Source of the DNA: Alphaproteobacteria bacterium
GTDB taxonomy: Bacteria > Pseudomonadota > Alphaproteobacteria > JANSWW01
Direction: 5' to 3'
DNA length: 64,000 nucleotides
NCBI GenBank assembly: GCA_024743275.1
Contig: JANSWW010000005.1
Span: 186,001 to 250,000, forward strand
Below, piece after piece: positions 44,206 through 53,084 of the stretch. Under the pieces are notes generated by a model. The model was not told the origin of the DNA and did no database searches. It saw nothing but the letters and a program-made list of their open reading frames with translations. Position 1 is the stretch's first letter; each line of letters opens with the position of its first letter. A program made the translations under genes and the position numbers.

Positions 44206-45222
44206 ATGAACGATTACAAATCCATAAGCGCGCCGGCCTTCCCGCAAACGCGGATGCGGCGCACGCGCCAGGCCGATTGGTCCCGCCGTCTCGTGCGCGA
44301 AAGCCATCTGTCCGCCAACGATTTCATCTGGCCCGTCTTCGTGGTCGAGGGCAGCGGTGTGATCGATCCGGTCCCGTCGATGCCCGGCGTCGAGCGGGTC
44401 TCCGTCGACGTTCTGGTCGACCGGGCCAAGGAAGCGGCCGAATTGGGCATTCCGGCGATCGCCCCCTTCCCCAATATCGAGGACGGCCTGAAGGACCCGA
44501 AGGCGACGCTCGCCGCCGATCCACAGAATGTGATCTGCCGGGCGGTGCGCGCGGTGAAACAGGAAGTGCCCGGCATCGGGGTCATTTGCGACGTGGCGCT
44601 GGACCCGTTCTCCAGCGACGGGCATTGCGGCCTGGTGATCGACGGGGTGATCGACAACGACGCGACCAACGAGATGCTGGTAAAGCAGTCGCTCGTTCAG
44701 GCCGAGGCGGGGGCGGACGTGCTCGGCCCGTCCGACATGATGGACGGGCGGGTCGGCGTGATCCGCCAGGCCCTCGACGCGGCGGGCTATCAGGACCGCC
44801 AGATCATGTCCTATGCCGCGAAATACGCATCGGCCTATTACGGCCCGTTCCGCGACGCGGTCGGCTCCTCCGGCACCCTGGCGGGCGCGTCCAAGTCGAC
44901 CTATCAGATGGACTCGGCCAACAGCGACGAGGCCTTGCGGGAGGTCGCCCTCGACCTCGCGGAGGGGGCCGACTATGTCATGGTCAAGCCGGGCCAGCCC
45001 TATCTCGATGTCGTCCAACGGGTGAAGAGCACCTTCCAGGTGCCGACCTTCAGCTATCAGGTCTCCGGCGAGTATGCGATGCTCAAGGGCGCGATCCAGA
45101 ATGGCTGGCTCGACAACGACCGGGTGGTCCTGGAAAGCCTGACGTCCTTCAAGCGGGCCGGCGCCGACGCCATCCTCACCTATCTCGCCATCGAGGCGGC
45201 GAAACTGCTGAAGGCCGGCTGA
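44206..45222 (+). CDS. hemB: Delta-aminolevulinic acid dehydratase (porphobilinogen synthase)
   Basis: This 338-residue TIM-barrel enzyme condenses two 5-aminolevulinate molecules in tetrapyrrole synthesis. Two Schiff-base lysine regions are visible: MSYAAKYASAYYGPFRDA and DYVMVKPGQPYLDVV. The metal loop reads DVALDPFSSDGHCG rather than the cysteine-rich zinc form, so this is the zinc-independent (Mg/K type) enzyme common in Alphaproteobacteria. It is monocistronic; the downstream CTGATCC/GGATCAG hairpin lacks a U tract. Confidence 0.97.
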   Translation: MNDYKSISAPAFPQTRMRRTRQADWSRRLVRESHLSANDFIWPVFVVEGSGVIDPVPSMPGVERVSVDVLVDRAKEAAELGIPAIAPFPNIEDGLKDPKATLAADPQNVICRAVRAVKQEVPGIGVICDVALDPFSSDGHCGLVIDGVIDNDATNEMLVKQSLVQAEAGADVLGPSDMMDGRVGVIRQALDAAGYQDRQIMSYAAKYASAYYGPFRDAVGSSGTLAGASKSTYQMDSANSDEALREVALDLAEGADYVMVKPGQPYLDVVQRVKSTFQVPTFSYQVSGEYAMLKGAIQNGWLDNDRVVLESLTSFKRAGADAILTYLAIEAAKLLKAG

Positions 45223-45251
45223 TCCGGCTGATCCTTAAGGCTTTTACAGGA

Positions 45252-45455
45252 TCAGGCGACCAAGCCGCGCAACCACCGGGCCATCCAGGCGAACGCGTCC
45301 CGGAAGGCCAGCGACCGCTCGATACGCCCCTGTTGCATCAGGCGGGCGATCTCGTGCGGCTCCAGGGTCACGGGTTCCGGACGCAGCGGCACGCGACTCT
45401 CCGGATTGATCAGATCGTGACTGTCTAGGGGAAATCTCTGCTGAAGAGCGGTCAT
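45252..45455 (-). CDS. Small conserved-looking protein, 67 residues
   Basis: No family was recognised. The protein starts MTALQQRFPLDSHDLINPE and ends with an aromatic/basic helix SLAFRDAFAWMARWLRGL, which may associate with membrane or a partner. ATG 45455 has AGGAGG 6 bases upstream, a very strong site, which supports it being a real gene. It converges on hemB and diverges from the LysR gene with a 137-base AT-rich gap (45456-45592) between. Confidence 0.65.
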   Translation of the reverse strand: MTALQQRFPLDSHDLINPESRVPLRPEPVTLEPHEIARLMQQGRIERSLAFRDAFAWMARWLRGLVA

Positions 45456-45592
45456 TTTCGCCTCCTGAGAAAAAGTTAACCAGTTGCAACAGTATTTGCC
45501 CCCTATTCTCAGATAGAAAATAAGGCTATTTTTCATGGTACCTTTAACCCAGGGAAGATAATAAACCTTCCCAGAGCGAAGGCGTTCGAAGC

Positions 45593-46519
45593 ATGGATGC
45601 TGTTTCCGATATGAGAATCTTCACCGCCGTGATCGACCATGGCGGTTTGTCGGCGGCGGGCCGCGATCTCAACCTCTCCCCCGCGATGATCTCGAAGCGC
45701 CTGGCGCGTCTCGAGGACCGGCTCGGGACCCGGCTGGTGAACCGCACCACGCGGCGGCTGAGCCTGACCGACGCCGGAGAGGGCTATTACGAGCGCTGCA
45801 AGCGGATCCTGGAGGATATCGAAGAGGCGGAGCAGATCGCCTCAAGCCAGAATTTGACGCCCCGCGGCGCCATGAAGGTGTCCGTCCCGGCGGGTTTCGG
45901 GCGACTGCATGTGGCGCCCCATATCCCGGACTTCCTGCAGCAATATCCCGAGGTCCAGTTGCATCTGGCCCTCTCGGACGGTCTGGTCGACATCGTCGAC
46001 GACGGGTTCGATCTCGCGGTCCGAATCGCCGAGCTCAAGGATTCCAGCCTGATGGCCAGGCGCCTGGGTCCGAACAACCGGATCATCGTCGCCTCACCGG
46101 ACTATTGGGCGAAGAACGGGAAACCGCGGACGCCGCAGGATCTGGAAAAGCACAACTGCATCGCCCATGACAGTATCGCCACCTGGTCGTTCCGGGGTCC
46201 CGACGGCGAGATCCGCTATCGGCCGTCCGGCAACTTCTCCAGCAACAACGGCGATGCGGTGACGGAATCCCTGCTCGGCGGGTTGGGCGTGTCCTTGAAA
46301 TCGACCTGGGATGTCGGCCGCTATGTGCGCGAAGGGAAGCTCGAGCCGGTGCTGCTCGACTACTTGCCGCCCGGCGTCGAAATGCACGCGGTGTGGCCGT
46401 CGAGCCGGCTCCTTTCGGCGAAGGTCCGGTCTTTCATCGACTTCCTGGTCGACCGCTTCGGTCGCGGCCATCCCTATTGGGACGAGGGCCTCGACTTCCT
46501 GCCCAGGAGCCAGCAATAG
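45593..46519 (+). CDS. LysR-family transcriptional regulator
   Basis: This 308-residue regulator has an N-terminal winged helix (MRIFTAVIDHGGLSAAGRDLNLSPAMISKRLARLEDRLGTRLVNRTTRRLSLTDAG, about residues 6-65) and a periplasmic-binding-like effector domain (about 90-290). The sequence is closest in style to the DmlR/CrgA-type group. The divergent small-protein gene is the natural candidate target, as LysR regulators often act on a divergent neighbour. Confidence 0.92.
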   Translation: MDAVSDMRIFTAVIDHGGLSAAGRDLNLSPAMISKRLARLEDRLGTRLVNRTTRRLSLTDAGEGYYERCKRILEDIEEAEQIASSQNLTPRGAMKVSVPAGFGRLHVAPHIPDFLQQYPEVQLHLALSDGLVDIVDDGFDLAVRIAELKDSSLMARRLGPNNRIIVASPDYWAKNGKPRTPQDLEKHNCIAHDSIATWSFRGPDGEIRYRPSGNFSSNNGDAVTESLLGGLGVSLKSTWDVGRYVREGKLEPVLLDYLPPGVEMHAVWPSSRLLSAKVRSFIDFLVDRFGRGHPYWDEGLDFLPRSQQ

Positions 46520-46523
46520 CGGG

Positions 46524-47882
46524 TCAAAGCGGAATAAAGTCGAACCCGAAGCTCACCCGCCTGCCCGTTCCCTCGAACGGGACCGTGCGGTGGTAGACAT
46601 AGGACGGAAACAAGACCAGGTGCCCGGTCCTGGACTGGACGAACCGGGTCGCTGGCCAATCGTCGCCGGCCAGATCGTCCCGCGGCCGCCCCACCTCGAT
46701 CCAGCCGGCCCTTGACCCCGGATCCGCCGGCTCTTCGGGCATCTCCGCGTAGTAGGCGCCACTGAACCAGGCCGCCTTGTGGATATGGGCGCCGATTTCG
46801 CCCTGCCGCGTCAGGATGTTCGCCCAGAGAGAGAGCCGCCAACGCTCCGGCATATGGGCGAGATAGGGGTGGCCGATGGACCGCATTTCTTCGACATGTC
46901 TTGCGAAAACCGCCTCCAACGCGCCCCGCAGGACCTTGAAGACCGGAGCGTGATCGGCCTCCAGATTCCCGGTCTTGCGGCCATGGCTCATGGGCATTTC
47001 CGGGCGCGGTCCGGCAAGGGTCGGATGGGCCTCGGCCGCGGCGACGAGCTCCGCGTTGAACACGTCCATCGACACATAGCCATGCGGCAACGGCAGGGCC
47101 TTGAGATCGACCAGGGAATCGACGCCAAGAGTCTCACGCGCCGCCGCCACCTTCCCGCACCGCCCCAGGGCCACCGCCTTGAGCGACCAGGCAACCCGGT
47201 CGGACGGCGCAAGTGCCAGGACCCGGTCGAGCCTCGGCAACGCGTCCTCGGCACGCCCGAGCCGGATCAGCAAGCTGGCGGCGGACGTCTCGACACCGAG
47301 CAGGTCGTCGTCGGCCGACGCCAAAACGGTTTCGAAGGATTCAAGCGCCTCGGCCAACCGTCCGGCCCCGTCCAGAGACCGGCCAAGCCCGATCCAGGAT
47401 CGCCGGTCGTCCGGGAAAATCCCCGTCAAGCGACGGAACTGTTCTTCCGCCTCCGCGAAATGCCCCAGGGTCAGGGTCGCCTGAGCCTTTCCCAGCAGGG
47501 CCGCGCGATTTTCCGGATCAATCCCGACCGCATAGCCGTAGATTTCAACCGCCCTGTCGGCCCTGCCCATCGCCATGGCGGCGTCGCCGAAACTGATCAA
47601 CGTCGGAAGATGATTGGGATGGCGTTCGCAGGCGGCGTCGAAGGCGTCGACGGCCGCACGATATCGCTGTGCCTTGAAGAGACAAAGCGCCCGCATGCGC
47701 CAGATTTCCGGATCGGCCCCATGGGTGGTGCGGGCGGCGTCGAGAATCCGCATCGCCTCACCGAGGTCTCCCCGGCCGACAGCGGCATTGGCCGCCTGGA
47801 CCGGATGCGCTATCCGCGGTCCTGCCGGCTTCGGCGCCACGCCGCCCAGTCCAGGCAAAAGCTGTTTCGGGCCGGTCCCCAT
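46524..47882 (-). CDS. TPR-repeat protein with C-terminal 2OG-Fe(II) oxygenase domain
   Basis: This 452-residue protein has about six tetratricopeptide repeats (residues about 25-235) followed by a 2OG-Fe(II) oxygenase-like domain (about 250-452, the PF13759 type). Iron and cosubstrate residues are suggested by HIHKAAWFSGAYYAEMP and by HLVLFPSYVYHRTVPFEGTGRRVSFGFDF, which supplies the distal His and the Arg. Such proteins probably hydroxylate a protein or small molecule recruited through the TPR part. ATG 47882 has GAGGAG upstream. The substrate is unknown. Confidence 0.85.
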   Translation of the reverse strand: MGTGPKQLLPGLGGVAPKPAGPRIAHPVQAANAAVGRGDLGEAMRILDAARTTHGADPEIWRMRALCLFKAQRYRAAVDAFDAACERHPNHLPTLISFGDAAMAMGRADRAVEIYGYAVGIDPENRAALLGKAQATLTLGHFAEAEEQFRRLTGIFPDDRRSWIGLGRSLDGAGRLAEALESFETVLASADDDLLGVETSAASLLIRLGRAEDALPRLDRVLALAPSDRVAWSLKAVALGRCGKVAAARETLGVDSLVDLKALPLPHGYVSMDVFNAELVAAAEAHPTLAGPRPEMPMSHGRKTGNLEADHAPVFKVLRGALEAVFARHVEEMRSIGHPYLAHMPERWRLSLWANILTRQGEIGAHIHKAAWFSGAYYAEMPEEPADPGSRAGWIEVGRPRDDLAGDDWPATRFVQSRTGHLVLFPSYVYHRTVPFEGTGRRVSFGFDFIPL

Positions 47883-47946
47883 CGCTGCGTTTCTCCTCGT
47901 TCCGAATCGCCGGATGCTAAGGGAAAACGCACAGGCTGGGCAACGG

Positions 47947-48480
47947 TCAGAGCACCTTGGACAGGATCAGGCTTATGTAATTGGTGTGCGGCCAATCCGC
48001 ATGGTCGATATAGCGGTAGCCGAGACGCGTATACCATTCCACCAGATGGGTCGCCGGCTCCGCCGTGTCGCAGGCCAGCTCCTTGGCGCCCAAGGCCCGC
48101 GCCCGATCCTCCAGAAAGGCGATCATTCGGTTGCCATGGCCCTTGCCCTGCAGTTTGGGGTCCATGGCGAACTGGCCGAACATGGCCACGTCCGGCCGGC
48201 TGAAATGCGGATGATAATCCTGAAACGAGGGCGGCATGAGAGTCACCGTGCCAACCATCTCTCCAGTGAGCTCCGCGATATAGCATTCGCCGAGCGCCGC
48301 CCGCTCCCGGGTGACCTCGACCGGTTGGTCGACGGCCTGATAGTTGAGGCCCATCACGGCGAGGCGGCCATAGGCGGTGTGGAGAATCTCCGTCAACCTT
48401 TCGAAGGAGTCATCCTCCCGCACCAACCTGATCACCAAGTCCTGGTTTTGCACGTTCAACGGGTCGGCCCTCCACCGCAT
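47947..48480 (-). CDS. GNAT-family N-acetyltransferase
   Basis: This 177-residue protein has the GNAT motif A (QFAMDPKLQGKGHGNRMIAFLEDRARALGAKELACDT) and a C-terminal motif B (HLVEWYTRLGYRYIDH). The start at 48480 lies 71 bases inside the alpha/beta hydrolase gene and lacks a visible ribosome site. A GTG at 48453 with GGAGGG about 15 bases upstream is a realistic alternative. Substrate unknown. Confidence 0.87.
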   Translation of the reverse strand: MRWRADPLNVQNQDLVIRLVREDDSFERLTEILHTAYGRLAVMGLNYQAVDQPVEVTRERAALGECYIAELTGEMVGTVTLMPPSFQDYHPHFSRPDVAMFGQFAMDPKLQGKGHGNRMIAFLEDRARALGAKELACDTAEPATHLVEWYTRLGYRYIDHADWPHTNYISLILSKVL

Positions 48481-49432
48481 CGAAAAAGGCGGTGCTTCGC
48501 AATAAATGCCAGGGCACCTTGCCGGTCACACCATGGAACCCAACATGGCCGCCGCCCTCCGGAAGATCAATGTCAACGCTGTTGTTCCCGTTTTGCGGAT
48601 TTCCCCGATAGGCTTCGTAGGGAATCCAAGGATCGTCCTGGGCATGGATCAGCAGGGTGGGCCTGCCGATCGCCGGCAGGAAACGCCTTGCCATATTGCG
48701 GGCGTAGTAATCCTCGGCCCCGGCGAAGCCGCCGCGCGGGGCCACGACCCGGTCGTCATAGTCGAAGATGTCCTTAGCCTCACGCACCGCCCGCGCCTGC
48801 TCCGCCGTCAATTGGGCCGCCGGATGCAGTGTCTCCGCCCGCATCCGGTCGAGCAGATATTTGTGATAGATCCGATTCCGCGGGTCCCGGAATCGCTTGG
48901 AGGTCAAGGAAAGGTCGATCGGCGCTGAAATCGAGACGGCGGCCATGACCGGCGTGTCGCGTCCCTGCTCGCCCATATATTTCAGCAACGCGTTGCCGCC
49001 CAGCGAGAACCCCATGGCGACCAGACCATCCGCCGTCAGATCCGCCGGAAGACCCGCGATCACCGCCGCGATGTCCCGGCTGCGGCCCGCGTGATAATGC
49101 TGCCCGGCGAGCGGCGCCCCAGGCCCCGCCCCACGCTGGTTCATGCGGATGACCGGCCGGCCTTCGGCCAGGAAGTGCTCCATCGCCTGCAGCATATAGG
49201 CGGAGCCCTCGCAGCCCGTGAGCCCGTGGATCAGCAGGATCGGCCGCCGGGTGGCGTTCCCGGGCCGGTCGACCGCGACCCGGCAGCGGTCGCCGGTCCC
49301 GTCGCCGAGATCGACGGTCAGGACCTCCTGAGGCGCGGGCCCGCGCCGCGGGCCCGCAAAGAAGTTCCGAACCGTCTGGAGATCGCCGGTGACCCAGGGA
49401 AACCGTGGCTTGAAAGGGGGATATGAGGTCAA
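48410..49432 (-). CDS. YheT-family alpha/beta hydrolase
   Basis: This 340-residue hydrolase has the COG0429 layout: PILLIHGLTGCEGSAYM, RMNQRGAG, and the nucleophile elbow GFSLGGNALLKYMGE. A late HAQDDPWIPYEAY (Asp) and GGHVGF (His) complete the triad. Members are esterases of unknown natural substrate. Its 3' end overlaps the GNAT gene by 71 bases, and the next hydrolase gene ends 10 bases upstream of its start. Confidence 0.9.
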   Translation of the reverse strand: MTSYPPFKPRFPWVTGDLQTVRNFFAGPRRGPAPQEVLTVDLGDGTGDRCRVAVDRPGNATRRPILLIHGLTGCEGSAYMLQAMEHFLAEGRPVIRMNQRGAGPGAPLAGQHYHAGRSRDIAAVIAGLPADLTADGLVAMGFSLGGNALLKYMGEQGRDTPVMAAVSISAPIDLSLTSKRFRDPRNRIYHKYLLDRMRAETLHPAAQLTAEQARAVREAKDIFDYDDRVVAPRGGFAGAEDYYARNMARRFLPAIGRPTLLIHAQDDPWIPYEAYRGNPQNGNNSVDIDLPEGGGHVGFHGVTGKVPWHLLRSTAFFDAVEGRPVERAKPGLGDQVGAGG

Positions 49433-49442
49433 ACGGGCGAGC

Positions 49443-50381
49443 CTATTTATCGTTCAAATGGCGGCCCAGGGGATCGTCGTGTTCGGCGAGATCGGGGTCG
49501 ATGCCATCCGCCCGCATCTCATCCTTGCGCATCTGTTCCAAGAGCCAGTTGCGAATGATGTGGGTCTGGGAATCGACCATCAAAGAGGGCGCATGACCGC
49601 ACTCGGGGATCTCGACCAAGGTCGCCTTCGGGCCCCGTCTCGTCATCTCCTCCGCGGTCTCCCGGGTCAGCAGAGTCGAGTCGGCGCCACGCAGGACCAG
49701 AACCGGGATCTCGATCATGTCCCACAGCGCCCACAGATCGACGTCCTTCTGTTCCTCCTGGAAAATGTCGCCGATGGCGGGGTCATAGTGCAGCCGATAG
49801 GAGCCGTCGGCCTCCCGGATCACGCTGTGCTGGACCATCTCCGACCAGGCGATATCGGGCAGAGGCCCCCACGAGGCGTAGGTCTCGCGCATATAGTCGC
49901 CGACCGCGTTGAGGTTATCGAAGCGTGGATCCGTGCCGACATAGGTCCCGATGAATTCGAGGGCCGCCTTCGGGATGAACGGGCCGACGTCGTTCAGGAC
50001 CAGATGCTTGATCGGCGTCTCTTCCTGGGCGGCGATCATCATGCCGATCAGGCCACCCATCGACGTGCCGACCCAATCGACCTGTTCCAGCCCCCGATAC
50101 TTCAGGAGGGCGTGGCAGTGCCGGATATAGCTGTCATAGGTGTAGCCCTCCTTGTCGGAAAGCCAGCCGGATCGACCGCGGCCGACCATGTCGACGGCGA
50201 TGGTCCGGAAATCCGGCGCCAGGGCGTGCCCCAGCTCGTCGAAATCCCTGGCCTGGCGCGCCAGGCCATGGACGGCGATCACCACATTCTGCCGCTGTCG
50301 GCTGTTCCATTCCGTAAAGGCGATCCAGCAGGTCTCATGGGTGACCTTGGTGGGAAAACTGCCTTGGCTCGGGCGTAACAC
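49443..50381 (-). CDS. Alpha/beta hydrolase (esterase/epoxide-hydrolase-like)
   Basis: This 312-residue protein has VVIAVHGLARQARDFDELGHALA, the elbow GTSMGGLIGMMIAAQ, an LVLRGADSTLLTRE acid region and PECGHAPSLM for the histidine. GTG 50381 is chosen because GGAGG sits 5 bases upstream; the open frame continues into unrelated sequence. It sits just upstream of the YheT-type hydrolase gene (10-base gap) and 34 bases downstream of the decarboxylase gene, so these minus-strand genes may be co-transcribed. Substrate unknown. Confidence 0.87.
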   Translation of the reverse strand: MLRPSQGSFPTKVTHETCWIAFTEWNSRQRQNVVIAVHGLARQARDFDELGHALAPDFRTIAVDMVGRGRSGWLSDKEGYTYDSYIRHCHALLKYRGLEQVDWVGTSMGGLIGMMIAAQEETPIKHLVLNDVGPFIPKAALEFIGTYVGTDPRFDNLNAVGDYMRETYASWGPLPDIAWSEMVQHSVIREADGSYRLHYDPAIGDIFQEEQKDVDLWALWDMIEIPVLVLRGADSTLLTRETAEEMTRRGPKATLVEIPECGHAPSLMVDSQTHIIRNWLLEQMRKDEMRADGIDPDLAEHDDPLGRHLNDK

Positions 50382-50415
50382 AGATGCCTCCAAATCAGGG
50401 GGTCTTGAGGAGCGC

Positions 50416-51672
50416 CTAGCGGACGGCCGCCTGTCGCGCGTTTTGGGTCGGAGTGTTCCTGGGGCCGGGCGGCTCGTCCTCCAACTCCACGAAGGTCTCC
50501 GGCTTGAAGCCGTTGAAACCGGTCGCCAGGGCGTTCGAATAGGCGCCGACCTGACCGACCTCGATCCAATCCCCCTCCCGGACATCGACCGGCAGGGTGA
50601 AGGGCGTCGGCAGCACGTCGTGACTGTCGCAGGTCGGCCCGTAGATGGTGAAATCGCGGGTCTCGGCGGCGGCGGGCCCGTCCGGCCGGATCAGGCGGAC
50701 CGGCAGATGGTTGTTGAAGACCAGCGGCTCGGACAAGGAATGATAAATGCCGTCGTTGATATAGAGGCTGTCGCCCTTGCGCAGCTGGACCTGGACCAGC
50801 AGCGACAGGCCGGAGGCGACGACGGCGCGGCCCGGTTCGCAGAGGATGACGGCGTCCCGGCGCAGCCTGAGCTGCTCGACGCCCGCCTCGATCGCCTTGA
50901 AGAAATCCTCCAGGGGCGGCACGTCCTCGCCGACATAGGGGGCCGGGAAACCGCCGCCGACATCGAGATAGTGAATCTCCGCCTCGGTCCGGGCGAGCAC
51001 CAGCCCGACCCGCTTGAGGGCGTCGCGGAAGGCCATGGGGTCGCGGCATTGGGAACCGACATGGAAGGCGATGCCGGCGCGATACCCCTCCCGGTGGATG
51101 CGGTCGAGCAATTTGACCGCCTCGTCGACGCTGGCGCCGAATTTGCGCGACAGATCGAGCACCGCGCCCTTGGACGAGGTCGCCAGGCGGACGAAGATCG
51201 TGATTTCGTCGTCCTTGGTGGTCTCGATCAGCTTGTCGAGTTCGTCCGTGTGATCGACGACGAAATGGCTGACGTCATAGACCTGTTCGGCGGACAGGAT
51301 CGCGGCGCGGGCCTTCACCGGATGCATGAAATAGGCGGTCGCATCCCGGAACAGCTCGCGGACAAGCGCGATCTCGCCGAGCGACGCGGTATCGAAATGC
51401 CTGACACCCGCCTCGTAGATCGCCTGCATCACCAGCGGATGGGGATTGCATTTGACGGCATAGAGCGTGCGGCCCGGGAACCCGCGCAAAAAGCGTCTGG
51501 TATCGGCCTTGATCCGCTTCGGCCGGACGCAATAGACCGGATAACCCGGCCGAAGGCGGGCGGCCAGCGCCGTCGCGTCGGCGAAGGTCCGGGCGGCATA
51601 GGCCACGGCACCGCTCTCGCGGTCGGCCTTGCGCTCGGCATCGGGGGCGTTTTCAGGATCGGCGAAGGCCAT
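50416..51672 (-). CDS. Ornithine/diaminopimelate-type PLP decarboxylase (alanine-racemase fold)
   Basis: This protein of about 418 residues has the fold-III decarboxylase pattern: YAVKCNPHP (PLP lysine), HVGSQC (about residue 195), the phosphate-binding DVGGGFPAPY, and GPTCDSHD supplying the active-site Cys and Asp. It resembles the eukaryote-like ornithine decarboxylases found in many Alphaproteobacteria, which make putrescine; lysine or other substrates remain possible. ATG 51672 is preferred, with GGAAAG about 11 bases upstream; ATG 51711 is also in frame. A 192-base gap to the divergent CoA-transferase gene holds both promoters. Confidence 0.87.
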   Translation of the reverse strand: MAFADPENAPDAERKADRESGAVAYAARTFADATALAARLRPGYPVYCVRPKRIKADTRRFLRGFPGRTLYAVKCNPHPLVMQAIYEAGVRHFDTASLGEIALVRELFRDATAYFMHPVKARAAILSAEQVYDVSHFVVDHTDELDKLIETTKDDEITIFVRLATSSKGAVLDLSRKFGASVDEAVKLLDRIHREGYRAGIAFHVGSQCRDPMAFRDALKRVGLVLARTEAEIHYLDVGGGFPAPYVGEDVPPLEDFFKAIEAGVEQLRLRRDAVILCEPGRAVVASGLSLLVQVQLRKGDSLYINDGIYHSLSEPLVFNNHLPVRLIRPDGPAAAETRDFTIYGPTCDSHDVLPTPFTLPVDVREGDWIEVGQVGAYSNALATGFNGFKPETFVELEDEPPGPRNTPTQNARQAAVR

Positions 51673-51864
51673 GGGGGCTTGGCTTTCCGTGGCGGTGAAT
51701 ATCCGGCACATTATGAAATTTGCGCCCGCGTCGCCAGCCTCGGCTTGCCAGCCCCCCTTTAACCGCACGGACCCCTTGCGGCGCTGAAGGTTGTGTTGCC
51801 CGGTCCGCCTCGGCTAAGACAGCGCCAGACTTGACCGCCGACAGATAAGAGGACCGTTCCGACC

Positions 51865-53034
51865 ATGTCCGCCGCCCCCTCCCCGGTGAAGACCGAAGGC
51901 CCGCTTTCCGGGATCACCGTCATCGACCTGTCCCGCATCCTGGCCGGTCCCTACTGCACCTTGATGCTGGCCGAACTCGGCGCCCGGGTGATCAAGGTGG
52001 AAACCCCCGGCACCGGGGACGACGCCCGCCAGTTCGGCCCCTTCAAGGACGGCAAGTCGGCCTATTTCATGTCGATCAACCGGGGCAAGGAATCCATCGC
52101 CCTCAATCTCAAGGACGACGCCGACCGGGCGGTGTTCGAAAAGCTGCTCGCCACGGGCGATATCGTGGTCGAGAACTTCCGGCCCGGCACCATGGAAAAG
52201 CTCGGCTATGGCTGGGACGTCCTGCATGGGAAATTCCCAAAGCTGATCTACGCGGCCGCCTCCGGTTTCGGGCATAGCGGGCCCGATTCGAAGCGCGCCG
52301 CCTACGACATGGTTGTCCAGGGCATGGGCGGGATCATGAGCATCACCGGCCAGCCCGGCGGCAAGCCGTCCCGTGTCGGCATGTCGATCGGCGACATCGG
52401 GGCCGGCCTGTTCACCGCCATCGGCGTCCTGTCCGCACTGCATCACCGGGAAAAGACCGGCGAGGCGACCAAGGTCGATATCGGCATGTTCGACGTCCAG
52501 CTCGCCCTGCTGGAAAACGCCATCGTCCGCTATTTTCTCACCGGCAAGGCGCCCGGCCCGATGGGCGCGCGCCATCCGACGATCACCCCCTTCGAGGCCT
52601 TCGACGCCCAGGACGGCGCCATCATCATCGCCGCCGGCAACGACAATCTGTTCCGCAGCCTCTGCGCCACCCTCGACCGGGGCGACATGGCCGAGGACCC
52701 GCGCTTCGCCAGCAACCCGCTGCGCACCGAGAATGTCGAGGCGCTGAAGGAAGAGCTCGAAAAGACGCTCAAGACCAAAACCATCGACGAATGGCAGGCC
52801 ATCCTCGACGGCGCCGGCATCCCCGCCGGGCCGATCAACGATGTCGGCAGGGCGATCAACCATCCCCAGGCGATCGCGCGGAACATGGCGGTGACCATGG
52901 AGGATCCAGATCTCGGCACCGTCAAACTGGTCGGCAACCCGATCAAGATCTCCGGCTTCGAGGACCCGTCGACCCGCCGCCCGGCCCCGGCGCTCAATCA
53001 ACATGGCGACGAAATCCGCCGCCAACTCGGCTAA
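51865..53034 (+). CDS. CaiB/BaiF family III CoA transferase
   Basis: This 389-residue protein has the family III features GITVIDLSRILAGPYCTLMLAELGARVIKVE, the INRGKESIALNLK stretch and GMSIGDIGAGLFTAIGV, which carries the catalytic Asp. It transfers CoA between organic acids. The aldehyde dehydrogenase gene follows after 50 bases, suggesting a shared catabolic route in which the aldehyde is oxidised and the acid then activated. AAGAGGA lies about 10 bases before the ATG. Exact acid unknown. Confidence 0.92.
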   Translation: MSAAPSPVKTEGPLSGITVIDLSRILAGPYCTLMLAELGARVIKVETPGTGDDARQFGPFKDGKSAYFMSINRGKESIALNLKDDADRAVFEKLLATGDIVVENFRPGTMEKLGYGWDVLHGKFPKLIYAAASGFGHSGPDSKRAAYDMVVQGMGGIMSITGQPGGKPSRVGMSIGDIGAGLFTAIGVLSALHHREKTGEATKVDIGMFDVQLALLENAIVRYFLTGKAPGPMGARHPTITPFEAFDAQDGAIIIAAGNDNLFRSLCATLDRGDMAEDPRFASNPLRTENVEALKEELEKTLKTKTIDEWQAILDGAGIPAGPINDVGRAINHPQAIARNMAVTMEDPDLGTVKLVGNPIKISGFEDPSTRRPAPALNQHGDEIRRQLG

Positions 53035-53084
53035 CGTTCAAACTAAAGAACGACGATCAACATATTGATATAAAGGGAAACGCC

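Noticed and set aside
42676..45018. A 780-codon open frame on the minus strand.
   Set aside because: It is antisense to the end of the RND pump and to hemB, both clearly identified. No ribosome site or recognisable domain.
45228..45255. A terminator after hemB (CTGATCC pairing with GGATCAG).
   Set aside because: The stem is only 7 bp with a 14-base loop and no U tract, and it runs into the stop of the convergent small gene.
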